DNA of 64,000 nucleotides. Origin: Muribaculaceae bacterium (GTDB lineage Bacteria; Bacteroidota; Bacteroidia; Bacteroidales; Muribaculaceae). The notes below the pieces were generated by a model that was not told where the DNA came from, made no database searches, and saw nothing but the letters and a program-made list of their open reading frames with translations. A program made the translations under genes and the position numbers. Shown here in pieces: positions 16,858-26,155 of this stretch. Position 1 is the first letter of the stretch; each line of letters begins with the position of its first letter. The DNA is taken from positions 49,651 through 113,650 of the forward strand of contig JAFSCJ010000010.1 in NCBI GenBank assembly GCA_017436845.1, written 5' to 3'.

Positions 16858-19172
16858 TATTTCATTGTGATTTCATCAACGAAAACAAACGCTTGAGCAC
16901 CTGCAAATGCGTGCCATGAAGGTAGCGCTTTGTGGCTTTTAATGATGATGTTTAAGTAGCGAAGAGGTTTAGCGTCAAACTTAATAGTGTGGTTAGGAGT
17001 GCCAAACTCTACTTCTTTGATAATTTCTGGATAGTCTTCTTTAGCAATGAGGGTGTATTCGTTGCCATCAGTTGAACCATATATCTCTACACCTGCAGCA
17101 TCGACAACACCGTCGCATTGGAACACACAACAATTAAATCCTACTTCAGTGATTGATTGTTCAGCACCCAAGTCAATAACTACATCACAATCATTTCCTA
17201 CGAACCCAATCCAACGACCTGTGCGGTAGTTAGTAGTTCCTCCGACGATACCATCAACAAGTGTTTGTGCACCATTAAAGGCATATCCGTTGGCTGGAGT
17301 TGTTTTGAATGAAGCTGTTGAGAAAGAAGCTATGTTGGTATTGATTGTATCGCTGATAGCGCGACTCATTACACCGTTGCTAAATGAAGCGGCTTTGATA
17401 ATCATGCTACTATCAATAGTAAATGGACCTTCATAAAGTTTAGACTTCTCAGTAGGCTCGCTGCCATCAGTTGTATAGCGTATTTCGCGATTTTTCAATG
17501 TAGTGAATACCACTTCAAGAGCTTTCTTTTCTGGAACAGGAGTGTAGGTCGCATTTACATCGCAAAGATGTTTAGCATAGTTGTAACCATACTTATCGTA
17601 TATAGCAAACATTGCTGGAATACGATCTTTGAATGATTCATAGTCTTTGAGTTGAGGCTCAGTCCATTGTACCTCACACAATGCAGCAAGACGAGGCAGT
17701 TCCATGTATTGAGCTTGACTGAATGTTTTGATATATTCAGTCCATAGGTTACATTGAGCACCAATAACAAGTTTAGCTTGTTCTTCGGTCAATACACTTG
17801 GAATGGGTTCAAAGCTATAAACTTTTTCAACCGGAGTATATCCGCCAATAGCAAATGGTTCATGTTGAGTGTCCTTTGATTGATAGAAATCAAAATAGCA
17901 ATGAGTATTTGGTGATAATACTACTTTGTTACCGCGGTTAGCACCTTCGATTGCACCGGCAATACCTTGCCAAGAAAGAACGATAGCGTCAGAAGGGATA
18001 TCAGCTTGTAGAATTTCGTCCCAGCCCATCATAACGCGACCGCGAGCCGAAATTACTTTGTAGATATAGTCAGTAACATATCCTTGCAGGCGGTCAAATT
18101 CATTGAATTTACCTTTTGCAGTAATACCTTCTGCTTTAATGCGAGCTTGGCATTTAGGACATTCTTTCCAGCGAGTTTTAGGACATTCGTCCCCACCGGC
18201 ATTGATGTATTTTGATGGGAAGATATCCATGATTTCGTTAAATACGTCGGTCAAGAAAGTCATTGTAGAGTCATTACCCACACACAATACTTCTTCAGTT
18301 ACTCCCCATTCAGTCCACACATCATAAGGACCACCTGTACAACCAAGGTGAGGATAAGAAGCAAGAGCAGAGCGCATGTGACCAGGCATATCAATTTCAG
18401 GGATAACATTGATATATCTTTCTGCTGCGTAATCAACGATTTCTTTAGCTTGTTCTTGAGTATAATATCCGCTTACAGGAATTCCGTCCCATTCGCCTGG
18501 TGTGCGACCAATAACTGTTTCTTTGCGGTTAGAGCCAATTTCAACAAGTTTAGGATATTTTTTGATCTCAATGCGCCATCCTTGGTCATCATTAAGATGC
18601 CAGTGGAAGTTGTTGATGTTGTGAAGCGCAAGCATGTCAATAAATGTCTTAATCTCATCGATTGAGAAGAAATGACGACATACATCAAGGTGAGAACCGC
18701 GATATTCAAATCGAGGATAGTCATAGATTTCAACAAGAGGCATTTCTACGGCATCAACTTCAGCACAAGGAAGCGATTTGCGTACAGTTTGCAATGCTCT
18801 AAACACAGCTGCGGGAGTAGCACCGTTGATGACGATACTATCGGCATACACATTAAGCTTATATGCTTCAGGATTTTCGTCAACAAGGCTTGCTTGCAAT
18901 TTAATTACTTTGTCTCCATTCTTGCTGATTTCAATACCTGTCATATCTTTGATGTATTGAGCCAGGAATGTCGCGTTGCGAGTCATATCCTCATCGCCAT
19001 TGTGAACTATTGCTACATTCTTATCAAGGATGAACTGATTAGTAGCTGTAGTGTCAAGAGCGATGTTGTTTGGGCGTGGAATTACATCGTAGTCAGCACT
19101 ACCGGTAGATGTACTGCATGAGCAGATAGCCACGCATGCCATTGGTAATAAATATTTGCAAAGCTTTTTCAT
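16857..19172 (-). CDS. GH20 beta-N-acetylhexosaminidase, lipoprotein
   Basis: 771 aa. SPII signal with AICSCS. N-terminal GH20b domain to about 148, then the catalytic barrel (150-510) with HWHLNDDQGWR (190-200), EIDMPGH (259-265) and the catalytic pair Asp328-Glu329 in NAGGDEC. A chitobiase-type Fn3-like module (about 548-620, YTTDGSEPT) and an F5/8C-like module (about 625-771) follow. GH20 enzymes remove terminal beta-GlcNAc or GalNAc by substrate assistance. Placed in the outer or periplasmic membrane face. This is the clearest clue to the locus substrate: an N-acetylhexosamine-bearing glycan. Confidence 0.96.
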   Translation of the reverse strand: MKKLCKYLLPMACVAICSCSTSTGSADYDVIPRPNNIALDTTATNQFILDKNVAIVHNGDEDMTRNATFLAQYIKDMTGIEISKNGDKVIKLQASLVDENPEAYKLNVYADSIVINGATPAAVFRALQTVRKSLPCAEVDAVEMPLVEIYDYPRFEYRGSHLDVCRHFFSIDEIKTFIDMLALHNINNFHWHLNDDQGWRIEIKKYPKLVEIGSNRKETVIGRTPGEWDGIPVSGYYTQEQAKEIVDYAAERYINVIPEIDMPGHMRSALASYPHLGCTGGPYDVWTEWGVTEEVLCVGNDSTMTFLTDVFNEIMDIFPSKYINAGGDECPKTRWKECPKCQARIKAEGITAKGKFNEFDRLQGYVTDYIYKVISARGRVMMGWDEILQADIPSDAIVLSWQGIAGAIEGANRGNKVVLSPNTHCYFDFYQSKDTQHEPFAIGGYTPVEKVYSFEPIPSVLTEEQAKLVIGAQCNLWTEYIKTFSQAQYMELPRLAALCEVQWTEPQLKDYESFKDRIPAMFAIYDKYGYNYAKHLCDVNATYTPVPEKKALEVVFTTLKNREIRYTTDGSEPTEKSKLYEGPFTIDSSMIIKAASFSNGVMSRAISDTINTNIASFSTASFKTTPANGYAFNGAQTLVDGIVGGTTNYRTGRWIGFVGNDCDVVIDLGAEQSITEVGFNCCVFQCDGVVDAAGVEIYGSTDGNEYTLIAKEDYPEIIKEVEFGTPNHTIKFDAKPLRYLNIIIKSHKALPSWHAFAGAQAFVFVDEITMK

Positions 19173-19202
19173 ATGTTTTGTTATTAATTTTTTGATTCCA
19201 AT

Positions 19203-20606
19203 TTAAGTGCGCCACAAGAATTTTATCTTAGTGAAGAACATGGTCACTAAAACGGCTGTCGATGTGATAATTACACCTTGAAGGAAGCCTAACCATGGTG
19301 ATTGGCTGAATACTGAGAAGTATTGCCACACATTACATAGGATTAGTATTGGGAATATCAGTAGGTTATCTGCAACATATGCCACCATTGGGTTCTGCCC
19401 CGACATGACAAGGAATGCTGTCCCTTTATGACATCGGAAGAAATCACAGATGACGCTGAAAAATATCAATGTCATAAATGATAACCCCGAAGTTGTAAAT
19501 AGGTAAGAATATGTTACGGGATCTTTTTTGATACCACCCTCAAATGGTTCAATTGCCAGCCCTAATAATATCATAAATGCGCCAATGATAAATAGGTTTC
19601 TCCACAATGTGCCATATCCTGTTAATCGTTTCAATATAATCCAACCTGCCATGAGTAATGACAAGTTTAGGATAATATTTAAACCAATGTATCTCATATA
19701 TAGGCAATAGAGATTAACAATTACGATAGCAAGAGTGATGAAAAGTATTGTCCAGGCATTGGTTCTGCTTGGCTCGTTTGTTTCATTGGCTCCATTGGAT
19801 TTGCGTTCTGCCAACCATTTTACAAGCACTTCGCCTGCAAATGCTCCGGGGATTACAATAAACAAGTATTTCAAGTACATGGGATTGTAAAACCATGTAA
19901 CAGGAGAGTAGCTCATGAATGTACTTGCCCATGAGTTGGGTACTGTTGCCGATATCGTAACCATGAAGAGCATCAAGAGGATTGCTAAGCGCAGTTTTGG
20001 CTTGTTGTATGTAAAGATGTAAAGCAACGAAGCAAATACAGCCATATTGGCAAGAATGAGTATAATAATGTTGCTTGTATGCAAGTCAAATGTATATCCG
20101 TTGGGATAGTCAATACATAAAATTGCAACATACCCTACTGCCATTGCTATCAACTGTATTGCCCATCTTAACCAATTGGGAATTTTTCCCGGCAATCTCA
20201 TGTAAATGGGAAAAAGTAAGATGAAACAGAAGATTGCAAGCCATTGCGATGTAGTGTCACCGCCTGTCATGTAGGGGTAGAAGTGCTGTATTAATATCGC
20301 AAAGTAGGTAAGTAACACTCCGCGCCATAGTGCCGAAAGGGCCATTTTTAGTTTGCTCACCCCTTTTTGAATTTTCTTCCCAATTGAGAATGGGAATGCT
20401 GCTCCCATTGCAAAAAGGAATGAGGGGAAAACCAAGTCAACCCATGTTAATCCCGGGACATCGGGGTTGAATGCGTGAGAGGGAGGAGGTGTTTGAGCAT
20501 GATACATCCAGCCTGGAAGAATTCCTGACACGATAGATGCACTTAACACCATTGTGATAATTGCATATCCGCGTAGAGCGTCTATTGATAAGGCGCGGTC
20601 ATTCAT
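19203..20606 (-). CDS. DUF5009 / HGSNAT-like membrane acetyltransferase
   Basis: 467 aa with about 11-12 membrane helices. The N-terminus RALSIDALRGYAIITMV and LTWVDLVFPSFLFAMG are hallmarks of the DUF5009 family related to human heparan-alpha-glucosaminide N-acetyltransferase and the YeiB/OpgC group. The human enzyme moves acetyl from cytosolic acetyl-CoA to glucosamine on the other side of the membrane. Here it may acetylate amino sugars in the periplasm, which is inference. It overlaps the preceding esterase/GHL10 gene by 4 nt. Confidence 0.8.
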   Translation of the reverse strand: MNDRALSIDALRGYAIITMVLSASIVSGILPGWMYHAQTPPPSHAFNPDVPGLTWVDLVFPSFLFAMGAAFPFSIGKKIQKGVSKLKMALSALWRGVLLTYFAILIQHFYPYMTGGDTTSQWLAIFCFILLFPIYMRLPGKIPNWLRWAIQLIAMAVGYVAILCIDYPNGYTFDLHTSNIIILILANMAVFASLLYIFTYNKPKLRLAILLMLFMVTISATVPNSWASTFMSYSPVTWFYNPMYLKYLFIVIPGAFAGEVLVKWLAERKSNGANETNEPSRTNAWTILFITLAIVIVNLYCLYMRYIGLNIILNLSLLMAGWIILKRLTGYGTLWRNLFIIGAFMILLGLAIEPFEGGIKKDPVTYSYLFTTSGLSFMTLIFFSVICDFFRCHKGTAFLVMSGQNPMVAYVADNLLIFPILILCNVWQYFSVFSQSPWLGFLQGVIITSTAVLVTMFFTKIKFLWRT

Positions 20607-23287
20607 AGGTTCCCTCCTTTTTTCATCCCTTCTTCAACTTCTTTCCAAAGGTCTTTAGTGATGATGTGTACAATATCAAATACCATCAATCCATCAGAAT
20701 CTTTAAGATTTTGAGCTATTGTTCTTGAAAGGTCAGGACGATTTTCATAGAATTGATCCACCAAAATACCTCCCATGAAGTCGTTTTTGCCAAGGATTTC
20801 GCGCAATTTTTGGCAAGAACCCTCTACGCAATACCAGGTGCCACTTTGAGCTTGGCTATCGGTTTCATTCCACACTAATTTATTGCTTTTGCGATAATCT
20901 TCAAGTGTGATATCGGTATAATAGTTCCCGGTAGCATAGATGTCGATTAATTCGGCATATCCATAATTTTTATAGTTGGGAGTTGCCCATTCAAAGTCTT
21001 TACTTGGATCATAATCTTTGCTTGCAAAGTTCACACCCACTTCAAAATATGATGGATACCAAGCCCCTGTATAGGTACAGAAATCGACATTAGGATTTGT
21101 TGCTTTCACCTCTTTGCGAGCACGAGCCATGAATTCAGTAATATTTTTAGTGCGCCATTCAGCCCATTGTTTAGCAAGTTTGCCATAAACAGGAGTGTAG
21201 CGTTTTCCATCTTTTTTCCATGAAAGGATATCAGATGGGAAGTTTTGCACTTTTTGACCTATGTATTCTTCAAATTTTTTGCGACTCATATCTGAGAAAT
21301 CGGTGTTGATACCATCGTAACGTACGCGGTCAAGCATCAATCCGTCAACAGTAGGATATTTTGTGATAATCTCTTTCATGATGCTGATTATATAATTTTG
21401 GTATTCCTCGTTGATGGGGTTTACCATTGCACCATATTTGTTTGGCCCTTTAAGTTTAGTGATAGGGATAATGCCTTTTACCGGGTCATAGTAGTGTGAA
21501 GCCCATTCGGGGTGCCCTTCATAAACGACTCCGCGTTCTTTGTGATTGTTCCCGGCACAGAATACATTCATTGATGCAAGCACTTCAAGACCAAGTTTGT
21601 GACCTTGTTCAATGAAATATCCCAAGTAGTCAAATCCTGGATGGTTTTCTCCTTCCCATTCTTTGTGAATGGGGGCAATGTCGCTGTCAAATAGCACTTC
21701 GCCTGTGATTGGACGCAAGCACACAACAGCATGAGTAAAGCCGAGAGATTTTATTTTAGAAAGATAGTAGTCGATTGTGTCGGTGTTACTGAAACGGCGG
21801 AAGTTGGCTTCGGCATCAAACCACATTAGCGCAGGTTTTTGTGTCGCAGCTGTGGTGTGTTTAATCTCCATTTTAAATGGAGCAGCAGGAATACCTACAT
21901 TGTTAAACAATGAGCTTTCGTAGTAATTGTGGTAGCCATATCTGACTTCAACAGGATAAGGCACTTTTTCGCTCCACACTCTCACGACATTGCTACTATT
22001 AAGAATTTGTGCTTTTGCAGGATATACTTTTCCTTTAAAGTCAACAAGTTCAAAACCTGATAGCTCTTTGTTCTCAGGAGTTAGTCCTTTCTCTCCCCCT
22101 TTAAAGCGAATCCAATAGGTCCCATCTTCGTTTTTTTCGCAACTTACGGCGATGGGTGCTTCGCTCATAATGCCTTTATTGCCATATGCGTTATTGAGAG
22201 CAAGGTAGGCAAAGCGTTTACCCACTTGAATTTTCTTAGGGAAATGAATGAAGATACTATCGCCAAGGTCTCCTGTGGTAACCATGCCTGTGTTTTTTAC
22301 TTCAGATAGCAAATCACTTTGGACTTGTCGAAAATCAGACCATAGTGTTTTTTCACAACCCATATCTTTCCATGGTGCTAATTGAGCATAATAGAATGGC
22401 AGATTCTCATTATTAAATAGTTTTCTCCAATCGCTAACCATCGCAGGGAACAATTTGCGATATAGCTCAGCATTAGGAGTATTGGCTTCTCCTTGATACC
22501 ACAGAACACCGGCAATAGGGAATCCTTTCCATGGATTTACCATTGCATTCCATAAAAGAGTAGGGGTGCCTTGAAGCCATCCGAAATCTTTTTCTGTTCC
22601 GTTGATATTGGGTAATTCAATATCGGGGAATTGAGCGGTAAATGTTTCGCGAGGCATCCATGCTTGTATTGTTGACATGCTCCATGCACATTGAATGATA
22701 CCTACAGGTACATCGAGTGATTTTTCAAGTTGATCAGCAAATACATATCCCACTGCGCTAAATTGAGCAACGGCATCAGATGTGGGTTTCTCCCATTTTG
22801 CATTAGCAATATCGTTCATGCCGGTTGTTGACCATGCATTTTCTTGACGGAAAAGGCGAATGTTTCTACGACTATTAGCTTCTGCAATTATTTCTTGAGA
22901 GTTTTCAACGGGTTGACCGGTAAACCCTCTCATGGGCATTTCCATGTTGGATTGTCCTGAACACAACCACACTTCTCCAACATAAACATCATTCAATGTT
23001 TTAGCGGTGCCGTCAGATACAACTATATCAAACGGACCACCAAATCCTGGAGTTGCGATGTCAACAGTCCAATTTCCTTGACTATCAGATTTGGTGTTGA
23101 TTTTTTTGTTATCCCAGCCTGTTTTGATTGTTACTTTAGTATCGGGATTTGCTGTTCCGCGAAATGTTACTGTTGATTTTTGTTGCAATACCATGTTGTC
23201 ATTGAAAAATGATGGCATGGTTATCTCGGCATTGGCAGTCAATGCTCCGAAAAGGAATAGAGATGCTATAGAGCTTTTTATTTTCAT
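20603..23287 (-). CDS. Fusion: sialate O-acetylesterase (SGNH) plus GHL10 glycosidase-like domain
   Basis: 894 aa, signal peptide ending TANA. Residues 25-475 are a sialate 9-O-acetylesterase of the SASA family: nucleophile Ser113 in CSGQSNMEM, WYQGEAN (263-269), and a DxxxxH pair (Asp343, His348). Residues 485-894 are a GHL10-type TIM barrel (PF02638 group: ALMWFDAEANF, then DGLMLDRVRYDG), paralogous to the lipoprotein at 24764. The linker is short. One protein would thus remove O-acetyl groups and act on the glycan backbone in the periplasm. The stop overlaps the acetyltransferase start. Confidence 0.88.
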   Translation of the reverse strand: MKIKSSIASLFLFGALTANAEITMPSFFNDNMVLQQKSTVTFRGTANPDTKVTIKTGWDNKKINTKSDSQGNWTVDIATPGFGGPFDIVVSDGTAKTLNDVYVGEVWLCSGQSNMEMPMRGFTGQPVENSQEIIAEANSRRNIRLFRQENAWSTTGMNDIANAKWEKPTSDAVAQFSAVGYVFADQLEKSLDVPVGIIQCAWSMSTIQAWMPRETFTAQFPDIELPNINGTEKDFGWLQGTPTLLWNAMVNPWKGFPIAGVLWYQGEANTPNAELYRKLFPAMVSDWRKLFNNENLPFYYAQLAPWKDMGCEKTLWSDFRQVQSDLLSEVKNTGMVTTGDLGDSIFIHFPKKIQVGKRFAYLALNNAYGNKGIMSEAPIAVSCEKNEDGTYWIRFKGGEKGLTPENKELSGFELVDFKGKVYPAKAQILNSSNVVRVWSEKVPYPVEVRYGYHNYYESSLFNNVGIPAAPFKMEIKHTTAATQKPALMWFDAEANFRRFSNTDTIDYYLSKIKSLGFTHAVVCLRPITGEVLFDSDIAPIHKEWEGENHPGFDYLGYFIEQGHKLGLEVLASMNVFCAGNNHKERGVVYEGHPEWASHYYDPVKGIIPITKLKGPNKYGAMVNPINEEYQNYIISIMKEIITKYPTVDGLMLDRVRYDGINTDFSDMSRKKFEEYIGQKVQNFPSDILSWKKDGKRYTPVYGKLAKQWAEWRTKNITEFMARARKEVKATNPNVDFCTYTGAWYPSYFEVGVNFASKDYDPSKDFEWATPNYKNYGYAELIDIYATGNYYTDITLEDYRKSNKLVWNETDSQAQSGTWYCVEGSCQKLREILGKNDFMGGILVDQFYENRPDLSRTIAQNLKDSDGLMVFDIVHIITKDLWKEVEEGMKKGGNL

Positions 23288-23289
23288 GG

Positions 23290-24750
23290 TTATTTATTTT
23301 TTACGTCTTGAATATAAATGTTTCCGAAACGATCTGTTACTTTCACTTGAAATTTTGCATTTGGATTTTTAGGTGTAGCGCGGAACATGTGGTCGTTCTT
23401 TGTGGGATAAATCCAGTCATATTTTATTTTGCTTTTATCGCTGCATAGAACTTTTGTATATGGATCGTAACCGCTAAATTGAGTCATGTCGGCAGTTTTT
23501 TTGCCATCTTCAATTAGTTCAACTTTCCATTTTGAATCATAATTCCACACATTTGCAACAATATCAGATGGAGCTTCTTCACATTCTCCAATACCATAAA
23601 CGCGCATTTGGAAATTGCGATCATATTCGGCTCCTTTGTAGTACCATTCAACTTTGTTGCCATTAACCTCATAGACCGCATATCCGCGAGGAGTGCCATC
23701 AAGACACTCTGGAATTTGCCACCATGTACCACAAGCTGATGCTGTGTTGTGTTCCATGATTTTATCGTTAAATTCCATGTTGAGGTTATAGTGCATGTGA
23801 CCGGTTATAATGTGAGTCTCATGGTCTTTAAATAAATTATGTAGAGCACGAGCGTTCACTGTTTGGTCAGCGATAGTGAAATAATCATATTTGAATTGTT
23901 GCTCATCATTGGTTAGTCGAGATGGGATGTGCATGAAAACAAATATAATGTGATCTTTGGGTACTAATGCAAGATCTTGTTCAAGCCAGTTGAATGTTTT
24001 TTCGTCAATATATCCCATATAGAAATAATCTCGACCAACGAAGAAATTGTTGTTTAAGATAATGTAGTGGGCTTTCCCTTTGTTGAACGAATAAAAAGTG
24101 GGTCCGAAATAGTTCTCAAATGTTTTATATGATGTCTCATGAGAGCGTCCATAATAGTCCATATCATGATTACCTATTGCACGGAACATAGGTATTTCAA
24201 TGTTAGAAACAGCTTTAATATAGTCTGGATATAGGAAAGGGCTGTCTCCAACGATATCGCCGCAATCAAAACCAAATACATCTCCTTTGATATTGTCAAT
24301 TGTTTTGCGACAATCATCAATAATTATTTTGTATTGTTCAATGTCGGCAGTAGATGTTACCTGAACATCAGAGTGAACGACAAAAGCGTGTTTCTTGTCG
24401 TTGTTCTTGTTTTTAGTTAAGACAAAATCATAGGTGCTTTTGTCGTTACTAAGTTTTTGAAAAAATTGAGGTATTGTTTTATCTGCTACAGGGACTTTAT
24501 ATCCTGCAGGAGTTGAGATATATACAAAGCGTGCATCAATTGGAGCAGTTATAGTATAAACCCCATTTTCATTGGTTGTTACAACACTTCGTCCATCGGT
24601 AACAGCAACATTTGCAATCGCATTTATGCCGTCACTGACTTTACCGGTAATTACACGGCTTTCTTGTGTTTGCGCTGATGCGCTAAGGCTTGTTGTTGAG
24701 AACAATGTAGCAAGCATTATGCTTGCTACATTGGATATAAGAGTTTTCAT
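23290..24750 (-). CDS. Calcineurin-like metallophosphoesterase, exported
   Basis: 486 aa. Signal peptide to about SASAQ27. N-terminal Metallophos_N beta domain (33-113), catalytic domain with HSDVQ (126-130), CGDIVGD (163-169), GNHDMDY (193-199), His274 and GHMHYN (317-322), then a Metallophos_C region (about 345-486). The first motif has Gln130 where many relatives have His, as is common in this subfamily. It should hydrolyse phosphomonoesters or diesters with two metal ions in the periplasm. Next to a phosphodiester glycosidase, it may remove phosphate from glycan. Lies 2 nt before the esterase fusion gene. Confidence 0.88.
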   Translation of the reverse strand: MKTLISNVASIMLATLFSTTSLSASAQTQESRVITGKVSDGINAIANVAVTDGRSVVTTNENGVYTITAPIDARFVYISTPAGYKVPVADKTIPQFFQKLSNDKSTYDFVLTKNKNNDKKHAFVVHSDVQVTSTADIEQYKIIIDDCRKTIDNIKGDVFGFDCGDIVGDSPFLYPDYIKAVSNIEIPMFRAIGNHDMDYYGRSHETSYKTFENYFGPTFYSFNKGKAHYIILNNNFFVGRDYFYMGYIDEKTFNWLEQDLALVPKDHIIFVFMHIPSRLTNDEQQFKYDYFTIADQTVNARALHNLFKDHETHIITGHMHYNLNMEFNDKIMEHNTASACGTWWQIPECLDGTPRGYAVYEVNGNKVEWYYKGAEYDRNFQMRVYGIGECEEAPSDIVANVWNYDSKWKVELIEDGKKTADMTQFSGYDPYTKVLCSDKSKIKYDWIYPTKNDHMFRATPKNPNAKFQVKVTDRFGNIYIQDVKNK

Positions 24751-24763
24751 CGATTAAAAACTA

Positions 24764-26137
24764 CTATTTTAGAGTGTTTAAATATTTGTCGATACCTGAT
24801 TTACATGCGCTCCAGTAGTTATAGTTGCGCACGTGTACCATGTCAAAAAGAAAATAACCATCAGAGGCATTTATACAAGCGTCAACGGTCTTGGTTACGG
24901 CTGAGCCTTGACCTCCGTTTTCATAACCTGTTGAATTTCCAACATCAGGACCACCGGCAAATTTGACATCGCCCATTAGTTTGGCTTTAGCCAATTGGCA
25001 GAACCCTTGACAGGTCCATTCGGTTGAACCATAGATGCTGTTTACTCCGGCATAGGCTCCGAGTAGCATGAAATCCAAGTGGTCGGCGTAACCATATTTA
25101 TTCCAGTCGGTATTAGCCCATGAATAATACATGGATGCTTTATAGTTAGGGCTCGCCCAGTTTACACCCACTTCGTTGTAGGTTGAATACCATGCTCCAA
25201 CGTATGTTCCAAATTGAATGTTACTATTAACTGATTTCACTGCTTCACGAGCTTTCACGATGAAATCGTGAATAACTTTTGCTCTGAATGCCCACCAATC
25301 TTTTTGGTAACTTGATGCGATACAATTAGGAAAATTTGAGATTGAGTGCCCAAGGTAGTTCTCAAATTTCTTTTTTGAGACATCAGAGAAATCAGAATTT
25401 TTATCATCATATCGACAGCGGTCTAAGAATATACCATCGAGGTCATATTTCGCAAGGTCTCTAAGTAGGCTGAGCAAGAACTCTTGTACTTCGTCATTTG
25501 CCGGATTGAAGAACTTGGTGGTGTAGCTGTCACTGTCGGTATCCATTGCGTTAACAAGAGAACCATTGAGTAATAGTGTAGTTACCCAATCTTTTTTTGA
25601 ACTATCGCGGAACACAAGACCTTGTTCTCCGAGTCCGTAGGGATAAATACAACCACCGGTAAATGTGTTAATTGCAGCATGAATTCTCAGCCCGAGTTCA
25701 TGACCTGTATCAATAAATGCTTGTAGATAGTCCCATGTCTCAGTGCGCACATGATAGTGGTAACCACCTTGCCATGTGGGTAATTTAGTTGCTTGTTCAA
25801 CAACTGATGTGTTGAAAAGCACATCGCCCATTGAATTCCTTACATCAACAACGATATCGGTAAATCCGGCATCTGCTGCTTTTTTCAAGTCGCGAGCAAT
25901 GTTTTCTTTGCTGTTGGCAAATTCAACAAAGTTAGCTGCTGCATCAACCCAAATATAACGAGGTTTTACTTCTACTATTTCCGGCTCATCTTGATCTTCA
26001 TTGTTGTCAGTGGGATCCTTTTTTTCTTCTTCCTCATCCCACCAGTTATTATCCGGTTCATCCTCTGAACAAGCTGAACAAAGAGCTGCTACTGTGAGTA
26101 GAGCAAAACAGATGTTTATAAACTTAAATCGCTTCAT
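24764..26137 (-). CDS. GHL10-family glycosidase-like surface lipoprotein
   Basis: 457 aa. Lipobox CSAC with Cys23, then an acidic tail carrying NNWWDEEEE. Residues 60-450 are a family-10-like (GHL10, PF02638) barrel: RYIWVDAAANFVEFA, then DLDGIFLDRCRYD with Asp residues in active-site strands. The acidic tail suggests surface exposure. It is a paralogue of the C-terminal half of the 20603-23287 protein, and its mature N-terminus resembles that of the next lipoprotein. Substrate unknown. Confidence 0.82.
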   Translation of the reverse strand: MKRFKFINICFALLTVAALCSACSEDEPDNNWWDEEEEKKDPTDNNEDQDEPEIVEVKPRYIWVDAAANFVEFANSKENIARDLKKAADAGFTDIVVDVRNSMGDVLFNTSVVEQATKLPTWQGGYHYHVRTETWDYLQAFIDTGHELGLRIHAAINTFTGGCIYPYGLGEQGLVFRDSSKKDWVTTLLLNGSLVNAMDTDSDSYTTKFFNPANDEVQEFLLSLLRDLAKYDLDGIFLDRCRYDDKNSDFSDVSKKKFENYLGHSISNFPNCIASSYQKDWWAFRAKVIHDFIVKAREAVKSVNSNIQFGTYVGAWYSTYNEVGVNWASPNYKASMYYSWANTDWNKYGYADHLDFMLLGAYAGVNSIYGSTEWTCQGFCQLAKAKLMGDVKFAGGPDVGNSTGYENGGQGSAVTKTVDACINASDGYFLFDMVHVRNYNYWSACKSGIDKYLNTLK

Positions 26138-26155
26138 ATTTAATAATGAAAATTA

